A stretch of DNA of 64,000 bases from assembly GCA_035471805.1 (NCBI GenBank), contig DATIPS010000029.1, forward strand, positions 1 through 64,000, in the 5' to 3' direction. Position numbers and translations under genes: made by a program. Under the pieces are notes generated by a model that saw only the letters and a program-made list of their open reading frames with translations, was not told where the DNA came from and did no database searches. Position 1 is the stretch's first letter; every line of letters starts with the position of its first letter. The DNA comes from Acidimicrobiia bacterium (lineage in GTDB: Bacteria > Actinomycetota > Acidimicrobiia > Spongiisociales > JAHEDJ01). This document shows positions 17,995 through 25,507 of this stretch, in pieces.

Positions 17995-18028
17995 CGCTGC
18001 GCGGCCACCCTTCGGGGTGGCCGCAGCG
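17995..18028. terminator. GC-rich hairpin terminator between convergent genes
   Basis: Arms 17995-18010 and 18015-18028 pair over 14 bp, with a two-nucleotide bulge in the left arm, around a TTCG tetraloop (GGCCACCC-TTCG-GGGTGGCC at the top). There is no U tract on either strand. It lies between the RRM gene and the convergent permease gene and could stop transcription from both sides. Confidence 0.65.
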
Positions 18029-18038
18029 CGTCCGGCCT

Positions 18039-19040
18039 TCAGTCCGTCGCCCGGGCGATATCCCTGAAGCCCAGACCGACCAGATAGAAAGCAGCGGAGA
18101 ACAGGCTGATTGCCATCGCGGCCGCGATTATTGCCTCCCACGGGATCCCGGCCCGATTGGCCGGGGGCAGCGAGAGAGCGAAGAAGATGATCGTTCCCCA
18201 GTTGAGCCGCGTATCGCTGAAGCCGAGAAACGACACGAATCCATCGGCGACGATCGCCCCGCTGGCCCCGATCAGCATGTAGAGGGCGGCCACCGGCACG
18301 AGATGCGGGAGCAGGTGCTTCAGGATGATCTGCTTCGCCCCCGCGCCGGCCACGCGGGTGGCATCGATGAACGGCCTGCTCAAGATGGTGAGGGCCTGGC
18401 TGCGCAGCACAATCGCCGCGCCGGAAGCCCCCGACACCACGCCGTAGACCACGCCGAAAGCCAAAGGATTCAGTGAGTCCCTCAATGGGCCCGCACCCAG
18501 GATCACCATCAGAAGGGGCGCCGGGAGGAGTTGCAGCGTGTCGGATACCTCGGTCATCAGCATGTCGGTTGCCCCCCGCCGGTAGGCGGAGATCGTCGCG
18601 ACGGCCAGACCGACGATGGCAGTGGTGACCGCCGCCGCCAGGCCCACGACGAAACTGGGCGTGCTGGCTGCCAGCACCATCGACAGCACATCCCGGCCGA
18701 GGTTGTCGACACCCAAAGGATGCCTGATCGTGAACGGCTCGGGGAGCGTCACCTCCGAAACCGTGTCCCCCACCACTACGAATGGGTTGACCATGCGGGC
18801 CCGCATCAGCTGAATCTGCGTGGCGTCGTCCGTCAGTTCCTCCACGACCGTCTTCTCGATGATGATGTCGTCGTGGCCGAATATCGGGTCGTATGTGGCT
18901 CTGTTCCAGACCGTGGCCATGAGGATGGGATGGGCGATTGCTGCCACCGCGTAGAGGATGATGAGGAACACCCCGAACATCGCGAGCTTGTTCGACCGGA
19001 ATCTCCCGAGAGCCAGCCGCCACCAGGATCGCCGCCTCAT
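18039..19040 (-). CDS. ABC permease, oligopeptide type (DppC/OppC-like)
   Basis: Inner-membrane permease of 333 aa. The N-terminus RRRSWWRLALGRFRSNKLAM and the LGVDNLGRDVLS motif are diagnostic of DppC/OppC subunits, and the EAA loop reads DATRVAGAGAKQIILKHLLPH. Between helix 1 and the LGRD motif lies an enlarged extracytoplasmic segment (about residues 42-110). It overlaps the DppB-like gene by 4 bp (ATGA). No ATPase or substrate-binding gene lies nearby, so the transported substrate (peptide or other) stays open. Confidence 0.88.
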   Translation of the reverse strand: MRRRSWWRLALGRFRSNKLAMFGVFLIILYAVAAIAHPILMATVWNRATYDPIFGHDDIIIEKTVVEELTDDATQIQLMRARMVNPFVVVGDTVSEVTLPEPFTIRHPLGVDNLGRDVLSMVLAASTPSFVVGLAAAVTTAIVGLAVATISAYRRGATDMLMTEVSDTLQLLPAPLLMVILGAGPLRDSLNPLAFGVVYGVVSGASGAAIVLRSQALTILSRPFIDATRVAGAGAKQIILKHLLPHLVPVAALYMLIGASGAIVADGFVSFLGFSDTRLNWGTIIFFALSLPPANRAGIPWEAIIAAAMAISLFSAAFYLVGLGFRDIARATD

Positions 19041-20263
19041 ATCGCCATCTCCGTTGGTCGATCAGTCTGGCCGTAGCGAGTGCGCGGATCGAGCATGGCG
19101 TGCAGCACGTCGAGGACGATGCGCGCCCCGACCGAGATCAACCCTATGAATAGGAGCCCGCCCACGACGAGCGGGTAATCCCTGGCCTGAAGTGATGCAA
19201 ACAGCACCGAACTCAGTCCCGGGAAGTTGATCGAGGCACCGTAATGAGTAGGCACCGAAAAGGCATACTCGACGATCACCAGACCCGACAGGACGAAGGG
19301 CAGCGACACGACGAACCGGCTCAACGCCGGCAGGAGGGCAACGCGTGCGGCATGCCGATCGCGCACTTGCTTCTCCGACATCCCGATGGCGCGGGCCGTG
19401 TGGATGTATTCCTCCTGAGAGACTCCATCCATCGCTGCTTCGACAACCAGGATGATCTCACCGACCGTCAGGATCGCGACTGCCATGAGCGGCAGGGACA
19501 ACAAGAAGAGGATGTCCAGAGCTTTGGCCCGTTCACCGAGATACTGCCAGAAAGCGAAGTTGAGGCCGACCCACGAAATGAACAGAAACCAACCGGGAAT
19601 CCTCTTTCGGAACAAACGGCGAAACGGTTTCTGAATGGTCAGAATCACAATCCCCGTGACGATGAAGGCGATCGACATCTGCCAGAGCAGGGGCTCACCG
19701 CTGGTCGGCAGGATCATGAATGCCCTGCCCACCCGGAACCCTCCCTGGTCGACGTTTTCGAGGGTGGTCATCGCGCTCCGCCCATCGAGGCCGGCGAGTC
19801 TGATCCACGCAATAGCGAGCAAGAATGCAAGGAACGGCGGAAAGAGGGTGTGGGTCGTGACTGCGCCGAGGCGAATGATCCCCTTGAGGCGTCGGCTCTT
19901 CGACCAGCCGACGACCTTGCCCAGCCAGTGCCCGGAGAGAAACGCCAGCGTGACCGAGAGCGTAAAGATGAGGAGGCTCCACGGGAGCAGCGTGGCCATG
20001 AGGTCGAGGATCGGTCGACCGTCTGTGGTCTCTCCGAATCTCCCCTGAACGAAGCTTCCCATGAATCGCCACCACTGCTCGAATACCGAACGGTCGAGAC
20101 CCAGCTCGGCCTGCATGGCCGCCCGGCGCTCACCGAGGCCCGGCATGAAGTTGTTGGTGAAGTCACCGGGCATCATCACTTTGGCGACGAAAAACACAAG
20201 GCTCGCGAAGAAGAACAACGTGATGATCGAGGAGATGATTCGCCGGACCAGGAAGCGCCCCAT
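19037..20263 (-). CDS. ABC permease, oligopeptide type (DppB/OppB-like)
   Basis: Permease of 408 aa, longer than the usual 300-340 aa of DppB. It starts with the typical LVRRIISSIITLFFFASLVFF helix and ends with the family features ARAIGMSEKQVRDRHAARVALLP (EAA loop) and LDVLHAMLDPRTRYG. The extra length comes from an insertion with added hydrophobic segments in the middle, around FRVGRAFMILPTSGEPLLWQ to WFLFISWVGLNFAFW. ATG 20263 is chosen; GTG 20269 is an alternative and neither has a clear ribosome binding site. It forms an operon with the DppC-like gene. Confidence 0.87.
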   Translation of the reverse strand: MGRFLVRRIISSIITLFFFASLVFFVAKVMMPGDFTNNFMPGLGERRAAMQAELGLDRSVFEQWWRFMGSFVQGRFGETTDGRPILDLMATLLPWSLLIFTLSVTLAFLSGHWLGKVVGWSKSRRLKGIIRLGAVTTHTLFPPFLAFLLAIAWIRLAGLDGRSAMTTLENVDQGGFRVGRAFMILPTSGEPLLWQMSIAFIVTGIVILTIQKPFRRLFRKRIPGWFLFISWVGLNFAFWQYLGERAKALDILFLLSLPLMAVAILTVGEIILVVEAAMDGVSQEEYIHTARAIGMSEKQVRDRHAARVALLPALSRFVVSLPFVLSGLVIVEYAFSVPTHYGASINFPGLSSVLFASLQARDYPLVVGGLLFIGLISVGARIVLDVLHAMLDPRTRYGQTDRPTEMAI

Positions 20264-20351
20264 AGTCACGTGAGGCTAGCGCTCCGAACCCGCCGGCCTG
20301 CTGCCCCTGCTATCTCAACGTCGACGGTGCACGAAGGCGTATTGTCCGGAT

Positions 20352-21413
20352 ATGGAGAGAATCAAACTGATCCTCCGGCTTCTATCTGCCGTCCTCATGG
20401 CAGTTGTCGTCCGGACCATCCGCCGGATGATCCGTGGACCATTCGTTGAGACCTGGTCATGGTCCGTCGAACTGACCGTTGTCGCAGCACGCGCCTTCGT
20501 CCGGGCCAGTGCCCGCAACGGCGATCGGGCCGACCGACGCGCCCTCGAGGCCGCCTTCAATCCACGGCTCCCGAGGGCTCTCCGCGATGTGATCTCGGTT
20601 CGAGACGGCACCGTCGGAGGAATCGATGGCGAGTGGCACGAACGTCGGGGCAATCTGCATGATCGGGCAACGATGCTCTATCTGCACGGCGGCGCCTACA
20701 TCTCGGGCAATCCAGCCACCCATCGACGATTCGCCGCTCAACTCACCTGGGCAACCCACACGCGGACGTTCGTCGCCGCCTACCGGATTGCCCCTGCCGA
20801 CCCCTTCCCGGCCGCAGTCGATGATGCGTTGGCCGCCTACGAGGGACTGCTCGACGAGGGCGCCGATCCAGAGGAGATAATCGTGGCCGGCGACTCGGCC
20901 GGAGGGGGTTTGACTGCTGCGCTGCTACTCCGTCTGCGCGACGAGGGCAAGCAGCTGCCGGCCGGTTCGATCCTCTTCTCCCCGTACACCGACCTGGAGC
21001 ACCGGGGTGGGAGCATCCGGCGCAACTCGCAAACCGACTACCTGCCCCTCGGCGAAGCAGGCGCCAATACTTACTATCTCGGATCAGCCGACCCTCACCA
21101 TCCGTACGCCTCTCCTATCTACGGCGACTTCGCCGGAATCCCCCCGATGCTCATCTTCGCCGGTGGGCGAGAGATGATCCTGGATGACTCCATTCGGCTG
21201 ACCGAAGCCGCCCGCCGGACGGGGGCACAGGTCGACCTGGTCGTAGAGGAAGACATGTTCCATGTGTGGCCCGCGCTGCTCCCAAATCATCCGGCGACCA
21301 AGCGCACGCTGGCGAGGTCGGCCGAGTTCATCATGGAGCTGAGGGACGAACCGTCCGAGCCGCCAAAGGCGGCCAGAACCCCGAGACCGAGGAGCGTGCC
21401 GCCGCCGACGTAA
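20352..21413 (+). CDS. Alpha/beta hydrolase, hormone-sensitive lipase family
   Basis: Esterase/lipase-like enzyme of 353 aa. The oxyanion motif HGGA is at 112-115 and the nucleophile Ser182 lies in GDSAGG; the catalytic His is in MFHVWP near residue 298. An N-terminal hydrophobic stretch (residues 5-24) may anchor it to the membrane. It probably hydrolyses short or steryl-type carboxylic esters. The last 42 codons overlap the end of the convergent LysE gene; about 24 residues (EPSEPPKAARTPRPRSVPPP) extend past the normal family end. Confidence 0.88.
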   Translation: MERIKLILRLLSAVLMAVVVRTIRRMIRGPFVETWSWSVELTVVAARAFVRASARNGDRADRRALEAAFNPRLPRALRDVISVRDGTVGGIDGEWHERRGNLHDRATMLYLHGGAYISGNPATHRRFAAQLTWATHTRTFVAAYRIAPADPFPAAVDDALAAYEGLLDEGADPEEIIVAGDSAGGGLTAALLLRLRDEGKQLPAGSILFSPYTDLEHRGGSIRRNSQTDYLPLGEAGANTYYLGSADPHHPYASPIYGDFAGIPPMLIFAGGREMILDDSIRLTEAARRTGAQVDLVVEEDMFHVWPALLPNHPATKRTLARSAEFIMELRDEPSEPPKAARTPRPRSVPPPT

Positions 21414-21976
21414 CGCTGAAGCCGTCCGACCCATGCCCTGCGCCGCATGGCGGTGCCGAGCGTTCCTGCCAGCACTGCGTAGACCGCATCGCTGATCAGG
21501 CCCATCAGCACAAAGAGGAACCCGAGAGCCAACACTTGCGCCGTGATCGAACCGGTGTCCGGTGAAACGAACTGGGGCAGGAAAGCGAAGAAGAACAAGG
21601 CAATCTTCGGGTTGAGTACGTTCACCATGACCCCTTGGGTGAACACCCTGCGCAGGACGGTTGGTTCCGCTTCCGCGCCCGTCACCGCACCACCCCCCGC
21701 CAGTCGGCGGATCCCGAGGTAGATCAGATAGGCGGCGCCGACGTATTTCACCACTCGAAACGCCGTCGCCGACGACATGAGCAGAGCAGAGACTCCAAGC
21801 GCGGCCGCAACGACATGGAACAGAGATCCGAGCGCGACACCGGCCACGGATACCAGTCCCGCCGTTCGACCTTGGTCGAGGCTCCTGGCGACTATGTAGA
21901 GGACCGCCGGCCCGGGTGCCACGAGCAGCGCGATCGAGGCGACTACGAACAGGCCGAGGTTCACGGCGTCAAACAT
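21287..21976 (-). CDS. LysE/RhtB-family amino acid exporter
   Basis: Membrane exporter of 229 aa with about six helices. Family features are LLVAPGPAVLYIVARSL at the N-terminus and GVMVNVLNPKIALFFFAFLPQFV in the middle (the NPK motif). The family normally ends near residue 205; here 24 extra residues (GSDGSSLSSMMNSADLAS and beyond) are read from DNA that also encodes the C-terminus of the hydrolase on the other strand. The substrate is probably an amino acid such as homoserine, threonine or lysine, not decidable from sequence. Confidence 0.87.
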   Translation of the reverse strand: MFDAVNLGLFVVASIALLVAPGPAVLYIVARSLDQGRTAGLVSVAGVALGSLFHVVAAALGVSALLMSSATAFRVVKYVGAAYLIYLGIRRLAGGGAVTGAEAEPTVLRRVFTQGVMVNVLNPKIALFFFAFLPQFVSPDTGSITAQVLALGFLFVLMGLISDAVYAVLAGTLGTAMRRRAWVGRLQRYVGGGTLLGLGVLAAFGGSDGSSLSSMMNSADLASVRLVAG

Positions 21977-22044
21977 TCCGGGGACGATACCCGGAGTCCA
22001 ATCCGGAGGCGGGCGCCCTACGGCGGTTGCCTACACTGCCGGCG

Positions 22045-22665
22045 ATGCTCATCGCCGACTCCGCCGCCGTCATCGCGACCGTTCTGGCGGTGATAACGCT
22101 CATTCCGCAGATCACGAAGCTGCGGCGCACGCGCAACGCGGAAGGGGTATCGGCGACGTGGGCGGCCTTCGGAACCGTCTCCAACGGGGCGTGGGCCACC
22201 TACCTCGCTTCCCAGTCCCTCTGGCTGGCGCTGCCCTCCACCTCCGTCATGGCGATCTTCTACCTCGTCACCCTCCTACTCATCGGCCGGACCGGCAGAT
22301 CCATACTGCGCGCCATCTCGCTCGGCAGCTTGTGGGCACTGGCATTGGCGGCCGCCGGACTGGTCGGCGGATGGCAGGGCCTTGGACTAGTCCTCGGAGT
22401 CTCGTTCGGCGTCCAGGCGACACCGTCTATTTGGACCGCGTTCAACACCCGGGCTCCCCGGGGGATCAGCTCAGGCACCTGGCAGCTCATCCTCATCGAG
22501 GGCGTCCTGTGGGGTGTATACGGAGTCGGCTATTCCGACCGTGCGGTCGTCCTTTACGGGATTCTGTCCACCATCGCCTCGGCGTTGATGCTCGGCCGTT
22601 ACTACGGGACCCGGCATCGCTGGCTCGACCCCACCAGGCCGCCGTCGGTACCCTCTTCGACATGA
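22045..22665 (+). CDS. PQ-loop (MtN3/SWEET-like) membrane protein
   Basis: Membrane protein of 206 aa with about six to seven helices in two halves. The first half has TLIPQITKLRRTRNAEGVS, a canonical PQ-loop; the second has GVQATPSIWTAFNTRAPRGIS, the same layout with PS in place of PQ. Bacterial SemiSWEETs have a single repeat of about 90 aa, so this two-repeat form resembles full SWEET or other PQ-loop carriers. Substrate could be a sugar or amino acid. The TGA stop overlaps the ATG of the aminotransferase gene, so they are translationally coupled. Confidence 0.75.
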   Translation: MLIADSAAVIATVLAVITLIPQITKLRRTRNAEGVSATWAAFGTVSNGAWATYLASQSLWLALPSTSVMAIFYLVTLLLIGRTGRSILRAISLGSLWALALAAAGLVGGWQGLGLVLGVSFGVQATPSIWTAFNTRAPRGISSGTWQLILIEGVLWGVYGVGYSDRAVVLYGILSTIASALMLGRYYGTRHRWLDPTRPPSVPSST

Positions 22666-23816
22666 AGGTTGCTCGCCGCTCAGATGTTGCCCCTTTCTAC
22701 GTGATGGAGGTCATGAAGGCTGCCGCCCGCCGTGAACTCGCCGGAGGCGAGGTCCTTCACCTCGAAGTCGGCCAGCCGTCCACCCCGGCACCGGAGGGCG
22801 CTCTCTCAGCCGCCGAGGCGGCACTGCGCTCGACGCGACTGGGGTATTCCGACGCCCACGGTGTACCCGAGCTCCGTGCGCGAATAGCCGACCACTACCT
22901 CGAGCGGTACGGCATCGGTATCGACATCGAACGCATCGCAGTGACCGTAGGTGCATCCGGCGGCTTCGTACTGGCCCTGCTGGCAGCTTTCGACGAGGGG
23001 GACCGGGTTGCGATGACGTCGCCCGGCTATTCGGCCTATCGGAACATCATGCACGCTCTCGGGGTCGAGGTGGTCGAGCTTCCGGTCGGGCCCGACACCC
23101 GCTTCAACCCGACGCCGGATCGTCTCGAGGGCCTCCTCCCACTCGACGGAATCGTGACGGCCTCACCATCGAACCCGACCGGGACGATCCTCACCGGTGA
23201 CGAACTATCGGGTCTCTCCAGGTTCTGCGAAGAGCACGGCATCCGCATGATCGCCGACGAGATCTACCACGGAATCACCTACGGGGAGGAACCCGCCGAG
23301 ACGGCCGTCGCCCACGCAGATTCCGCAGTCGTCGTGCAGAGCTTCTCGAAGTACTTCTCGATGACGGGCTGGCGGCTGGGCTGGCTCGTGCTTCCCCCAG
23401 AGCTGATCCGTCCGGTGGAGCGCCTCGCCCAGAACCTCTTCATCTCGCCTCCGACGCTGTCGCAGCTGGCCGGAATAGCAGCCTTCGACTGCTCCGAGGA
23501 GCTCGACGCCAACGTGGCCCGGTACGCGGAGAACCGGCGAATCCTCATAGACGGACTGGCCAAGGCAGGTATCGACCGTATCGCCCCGGCCGATGGCGCC
23601 TTCTATGTGTACGCCGATGTATCCCACCTCACCGACGATTCGCAAGCACTCAGCCGCCGCTGGCTGGATGAGATCGGCGTCGCCGCGACCTCAGGGATCG
23701 ACTTCGATCCGGCCGACGGCCACCGTTTCATCCGGTTCTCCTATGCGGAGTCGACTGCCGACATCGCGGAGGCCGCCGCACGCCTGGTTGAGTGGGCCGA
23801 GCACCGGGAGCCTTGA
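22662..23816 (+). CDS. Class I PLP-dependent aminotransferase
   Basis: Fold-type I aminotransferase of 384 aa. The PLP lysine is K230 in SFSKYFSMTGWRLGW; NPTG is at 171-174, D199 in ADEIYH binds the pyridine nitrogen, and an Arg near the C-terminus (RFSYA) fits carboxylate binding. It resembles aspartate/aromatic or alanine-type enzymes; exact substrate unknown. ATG 22662 overlaps the PQ-loop protein stop (ATGA). The coupling suggests that the carrier may move a substrate or product of this enzyme. Confidence 0.9.
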   Translation: MKVARRSDVAPFYVMEVMKAAARRELAGGEVLHLEVGQPSTPAPEGALSAAEAALRSTRLGYSDAHGVPELRARIADHYLERYGIGIDIERIAVTVGASGGFVLALLAAFDEGDRVAMTSPGYSAYRNIMHALGVEVVELPVGPDTRFNPTPDRLEGLLPLDGIVTASPSNPTGTILTGDELSGLSRFCEEHGIRMIADEIYHGITYGEEPAETAVAHADSAVVVQSFSKYFSMTGWRLGWLVLPPELIRPVERLAQNLFISPPTLSQLAGIAAFDCSEELDANVARYAENRRILIDGLAKAGIDRIAPADGAFYVYADVSHLTDDSQALSRRWLDEIGVAATSGIDFDPADGHRFIRFSYAESTADIAEAAARLVEWAEHREP

Positions 23817-23845
23817 GTCGCCGAACTCGGCCGCCGGCCGGGTCG

Positions 23846-24313
23846 CTAGTCGAGGAGCTCTACCTCGTCGCCACGGCGGATCGTTCCGCCAATGATCACC
23901 TTTGCGTAGACCCGGCTCCATCCGGGATGGGCTGCCTGACCGATGCGAGCGGACCTCCCGTCTGAAAAGGAGCCGGAGATCTTCGAGCACGGGCTGGTGT
24001 AGCTGGTGACCTGGGCCACCGTCGATCCGATGCGAAGCCGAACGGGCGGGCTCACGAGGTCCCAATCGAGCCCCGTGATGGTCAAGTTCTCACCTGCAGT
24101 ACCGGCAGAGATTGGATGACCCTCGGCCTGCAGGGCTTCGATGACTTCGAGCGAAAAGAGGCAGAGAGCCCGGTCGAACCCGCCGTGATGTTCCTTGTCG
24201 GACTGGTCATCACCAACGATCCCGTTGATGTCGATGAGAGCCTCTGAGACCGGGAGCTTCGGCACACCCCCGTCGCTCGCGTTGATCTGGAACACAGTTG
24301 CCATCGCCAACAC
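23846..24313 (-). CDS. MOSC-domain protein
   Basis: Protein of 155 aa consisting of a MOSC domain. Conserved parts are the early GGVPKLPV, HHGGFDRALCLFS, GENLTITGLDW and the signature Cys in TSYTSPCSKI. MOSC proteins bind sulfur via this Cys and serve in molybdenum cofactor sulfuration or as YiiM/MARC-type molybdoenzymes; stand-alone members like this resemble YiiM. Start is GTG 24313 after GGAGGT; TTG 24310 or ATG 24304 also fit the same site. A 51-bp repeat lies just upstream of the gene. Confidence 0.85.
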   Translation of the reverse strand: MLAMATVFQINASDGGVPKLPVSEALIDINGIVGDDQSDKEHHGGFDRALCLFSLEVIEALQAEGHPISAGTAGENLTITGLDWDLVSPPVRLRIGSTVAQVTSYTSPCSKISGSFSDGRSARIGQAAHPGWSRVYAKVIIGGTIRRGDEVELLD

Positions 24314-24335
24314 GATACCTCCACGATCGAACTGA

Positions 24336-24386
24336 TTTTCTCAGCAATACTGTTGCGCGTGGAGAACCACAGTATTGCGGAGAAAC
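24336..24386 (-). repeat. 51-bp palindromic interspersed repeat, copy 3 (inverted)
   Basis: Left arm TTTTCTCAGCAATACTG at 24336-24352, 17-nt loop, right arm from 24370 (CAGTATTGCGGAGAAA). Here the loop reads TTGCGCGTGG, the reverse complement of the loop in all other copies, so this one is inserted in the opposite orientation. One stem mismatch. It lies between the start of the MOSC gene and the stop of the SpoU gene, both on the minus strand. Confidence 0.88.
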
Positions 24387-24399
24387 CCGGAGGAGTCCT

Positions 24400-25014
24400 C
24401 TAGCGGCCGAAGCGGTGCTGCAGGATCCAGTGGTGCATCGCTATCCCGGAAGCCACGCCCGCATTGATCGACCGCGTCGAACCGTACTGTGCGATCGAAC
24501 AGACGAACGCGGCCGCTGCCCGAGCCTCCTCGGACAGACCCGGCCCTTCCTGACCGAAGAGCAGCGCACACCGGCTCGGAAGCCGGGTGGTCTCGATGGG
24601 AACCGCACCGGGCAAGTTGTCGATGCCCACGATCGGCATTTCGGCATTCGCCGCCCAATCCACGAAATCGTGAACCGTCGGATGGTGGTGAACGTGCTGG
24701 TAGCGGTCGGTGACCATCGCCCCCCGCCTATTCCACTTTCGCTTGCCGACGATGTGCACTGCTTCGGCCATGAAGGCGTTCGCATTGCGCACGACCGAGC
24801 CGATGTTGAAATCGTGTTCCCAGTTCTCGACCGCCACATGAAACGGGTGACGACGGCCGTCGAGGTCGGCCATGATCGATTCGTGTCGCCAGTAGCGATA
24901 TTCGTCGACGACATTGCGCCGATCGCCGGCCTCGAGAAGCTCCGGATCGAGTCGGGGATCCTCGGGCCACGGCCGCGGGTGCGGCCCGACGCCTACCTCA
25001 CGTTCACGATCCAT
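24400..25014 (-). CDS. SpoU/TrmH-family RNA 2'-O-methyltransferase
   Basis: SPOUT-fold methyltransferase of 204 aa that transfers a methyl group from SAM to a ribose 2'-OH in tRNA or rRNA. Motif 1 is NWEHDFNIGSVVRNANAF, motif 2 LLFGQEGPGLS, motif 3 STRSINAGVASGIAM, which forms the trefoil-knot SAM site. It lacks a long N-terminal RNA-binding domain, so it resembles TrmH-type tRNA enzymes; the target nucleotide is not decidable. Its start overlaps the upstream membrane-protein gene by 11 bp, suggesting an operon. Confidence 0.9.
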   Translation of the reverse strand: MDREREVGVGPHPRPWPEDPRLDPELLEAGDRRNVVDEYRYWRHESIMADLDGRRHPFHVAVENWEHDFNIGSVVRNANAFMAEAVHIVGKRKWNRRGAMVTDRYQHVHHHPTVHDFVDWAANAEMPIVGIDNLPGAVPIETTRLPSRCALLFGQEGPGLSEEARAAAAFVCSIAQYGSTRSINAGVASGIAMHHWILQHRFGR

Positions 25015-25264
25015 CGACGCCGGCGCTACCGGAACCGATGATCACGCCGATGAACCCTCCCCCGAACACGCCGGTGAGGATCCCGGGCCAGATGGCCGTT
25101 GAGAAAGCTCTGCCGAGGTCCGAATCGGTGAAAATCCACATCGCGAGCACTATCAAGATGATCGAGAGCGGCGTCCCCACGGCAATGCTCGTGGCGATGG
25201 CGCGCCCGAACTTCTTCTCGTCTACTTCTCCGTGCTTTTGAGGTGGATGGGCCTCGACGGTCAT
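25004..25264 (-). CDS. Small two-helix membrane protein
   Basis: Protein of 86 aa with a hydrophilic N-terminus (VEAHPPQKHGEVDEKKFG), two hydrophobic helices (about residues 22-46 and 57-77) and a Gly/Ser-rich end. The second helix is Gly-rich (GILTGVFGGGFIGVIIGSG), suggesting tight packing or oligomerisation. It overlaps the SpoU gene by 11 bp. Function unknown. Confidence 0.7.
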   Translation of the reverse strand: MTVEAHPPQKHGEVDEKKFGRAIATSIAVGTPLSIILIVLAMWIFTDSDLGRAFSTAIWPGILTGVFGGGFIGVIIGSGSAGVDGS

Positions 25265-25373
25265 CTGTGGTCTCCCCGGTTCACTTGGCCGATAGCGTAG
25301 CGTCGATGCCGGGGAGACGGCAGGGCGAGAGGTGCCGACGGAGTGCCGGGCCTTCCGCGCCTAGGATTTGCAG

Positions 25374-25464
25374 GACTCATCCGGAGCGATGGAGGGACCA
25401 GGCCCTGTGAGAGCGCGGCAACCGGCCCGCGGGGATTCGGTGCCAGCGCCTGAGCGATGAAGTG
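25374..25464 (+). promoter_or_regulatory. SAM-I (S-box) riboswitch upstream of metH
   Basis: The RNA reads ACTCATC (P1 5' strand) - GGAGCGATGGAGGGACCAG - GCCCTGTGAGAGCGCGGCAA - CC, then GGTGCC and GCGCCTGAGCGATGAAGT (P1 3' strand). It keeps the key S-box elements: GATGGAGGGAC, GGCCC-tgTGA, GCGGCAACC and GGTGCCA. SAM binding should close P1 and lower metH expression. The P1 3' strand GATGA (25456-25460) can pair instead with TCATC at 25478-25482, a possible switch element just before the metH ribosome binding site. No intrinsic terminator is obvious, so control may be at translation. Confidence 0.9.
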
Positions 25465-25507
25465 GCGGACGGTCCCCTCATCACGACCGACAGACATCAG
25501 GAACGCA

